The notes under the pieces are model-generated. The model was not told the origin of the DNA, ran no database searches, and saw nothing but the letters and a program-made list of their open reading frames with translations. A program made the position numbers and the translations under genes. Of a stretch of DNA of 64,000 bases, positions 63,254 through 64,000 are shown piece by piece; position 1 is the stretch's first letter; the number at the start of each line of letters is the position of its first letter. The stretch is from Sphaerimonospora thailandensis. Its GTDB lineage: Bacteria; Actinomycetota; Actinomycetes; Streptosporangiales; Streptosporangiaceae. The DNA lies in the NCBI RefSeq assembly GCF_016863115.1, contig NZ_BOOG01000007.1, positions 1 through 64,000 on the forward strand, written 5' to 3'.

Positions 63254-64000
63254 TCAGTGTTTGATCTTCGGGTCGAAGGCGTCACGCACCGAGTCGCCGA
63301 GCAGGTTGAAGGCGATCACGAAGATCAGCAGCGCGACGCCGGGGAACATGAGGTAGGTGATGTCGTCCTGGTACACCTCGGTGCCGCGCAGGAACATCCG
63401 GCCCCAGTCGGGCGTGGGCTCCATCATGCCGACCCCGAGGAACGACAGCGCGGCCTCGCTCGTGACGTACAGGGGCAGTGCGAGCGTCGCCTGGACCAGG
63501 ATCGGCGTCCACAGGTTGGGCAGCAGCTCCTTGAAGATGATCCGGGTGGGCGAGGCCCCGGTGACCCTGGCCGCCTCCACGAACTCGCGCTCCCGCAACG
63601 ACAGCACGTAGCCGCGCAGGAGGCGGGCCAGGCTCGCCCAACCGAAGACGGTCAGCATGATGATCAAAGTGGTGGCGCTCATCAGGGCCGACATCTCCTC
63701 GCCGGGCGAGACGAGCAGGTTCCAGACCACCGGCATGAACGCGATGATGAACAGCGTGCTCGGGAAGGACAGCATGATGTCGATCACGCGGCCGATGAGA
63801 TTGTCGGTCCGTCCGCCGGTGTAACCCGCCACGATGCCGACCACGACGCCGAGGATCGTGGTGGTCAGCGTCGCCGCCAGCGCGATCAGCAGCGAGGTGC
63901 GGATGCCGTACACCAGCTGCGTGAAGACGTCGCGGCCGAGGCTGGGCTCGATCCCGAACCAGAACTCCGAGCTGATGCCGCCGTTGGGCAGGAGGGGATA
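63254..64000 (-). CDS. dppC: Dipeptide ABC transporter permease, DppC type (5' end outside window)
   Basis: The visible 248 residues run from the right edge to the stop. They begin inside the typical LGRDVFTQLVYGIRTSL segment and include about five membrane spans and the EAA loop FVEAARVTGASPTRIIFKELLP. The first span and start codon lie beyond 64000. It is the most upstream dpp gene visible. The gap to dppA is 79 bases. Confidence 0.92.
   Translation of the reverse strand, partial: YPLLPNGGISSEFWFGIEPSLGRDVFTQLVYGIRTSLLIALAATLTTTILGVVVGIVAGYTGGRTDNLIGRVIDIMLSFPSTLFIIAFMPVVWNLLVSPGEEMSALMSATTLIIMLTVFGWASLARLLRGYVLSLREREFVEAARVTGASPTRIIFKELLPNLWTPILVQATLALPLYVTSEAALSFLGVGMMEPTPDWGRMFLRGTEVYQDDITYLMFPGVALLIFVIAFNLLGDSVRDAFDPKIKH

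Overview
The window is 64 kb of very GC-rich DNA with dense operons, many GTG and TTG starts and frequent 4-base ATGA/GTGA overlaps. Several genes point to a sporulating actinomycete: bldD with an intact cyclic-di-GMP signature, an actinobacterial integration host factor (mihF), a helicase-dead PriA, a PASTA kinase with an Rv2175c-like partner, and a SAV_6107-type HEPN protein. The style is closest to Streptosporangiales (Nonomuraea, Microbispora, Streptosporangium type); this placement is inference. No rRNA, tRNA, CRISPR array or complete insertion sequence was seen.

0.1-12.5 kb: a VIT/VWA protein with its MerR regulator, a glycerol kinase divergent from a phosphofructokinase with pyrophosphate-type residues, thiI, a type I-beta DAHP synthase behind a transcription attenuator whose leader peptide carries Phe, Trp and Tyr codons, a sulfite-oxidase-fold protein, a LytS/LytTR two-component pair, and endonuclease IV. 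12.6-19.6 kb: a purine/ureide catabolic cluster (uraD, hiuH, uricase, two xanthine dehydrogenase subunits, 8-oxoguanine deaminase, allantoinase, allantoicase). It lacks the molybdenum subunit, and the deaminase is bracketed by inverted repeats. 19.6-21.8 kb: a lower-GC accessory patch of small orphan genes, interrupted by two displaced in-frame copies of the allantoicase C-terminus.

21.9-33.2 kb: a conserved actinobacterial block containing a PknL-like PASTA kinase, a TPP-riboswitch-controlled thiOSG operon, a flavin reductase, an Rv2175c homologue, thiE, a polyprenyl diphosphate synthase, metF, GNAT, YbaK, an L,D-transpeptidase and a HEPN protein. 33.2-35.0 kb: arginine deiminase and bldD. 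35.3-49.4 kb: the pyrimidine operon pyrR-pyrB-pyrC-carA-carB-pyrK-pyrD-pyrF, with a PyrR-binding loop in its leader, followed by mihF-gmk-rpoZ-coaBC-orf-metK.

49.5-58.3 kb: priA, a tandem pair of uncharacterised paralogues, then def-fmt-rsmB-rpe. 58.3-64 kb: a dipeptide/oligopeptide ABC transporter (dppC-A-B-D-F) transcribed leftward and running off the right edge.

The best leads for something undescribed are the three-aromatic attenuator, the repeated 3'-end replacement at allantoicase, the inverted-repeat bracket around the 8-oxoguanine deaminase, the tandem MerR palindromes, the likely ATA start of pyrD and the paralogue pair at 51.6-54.5 kb.
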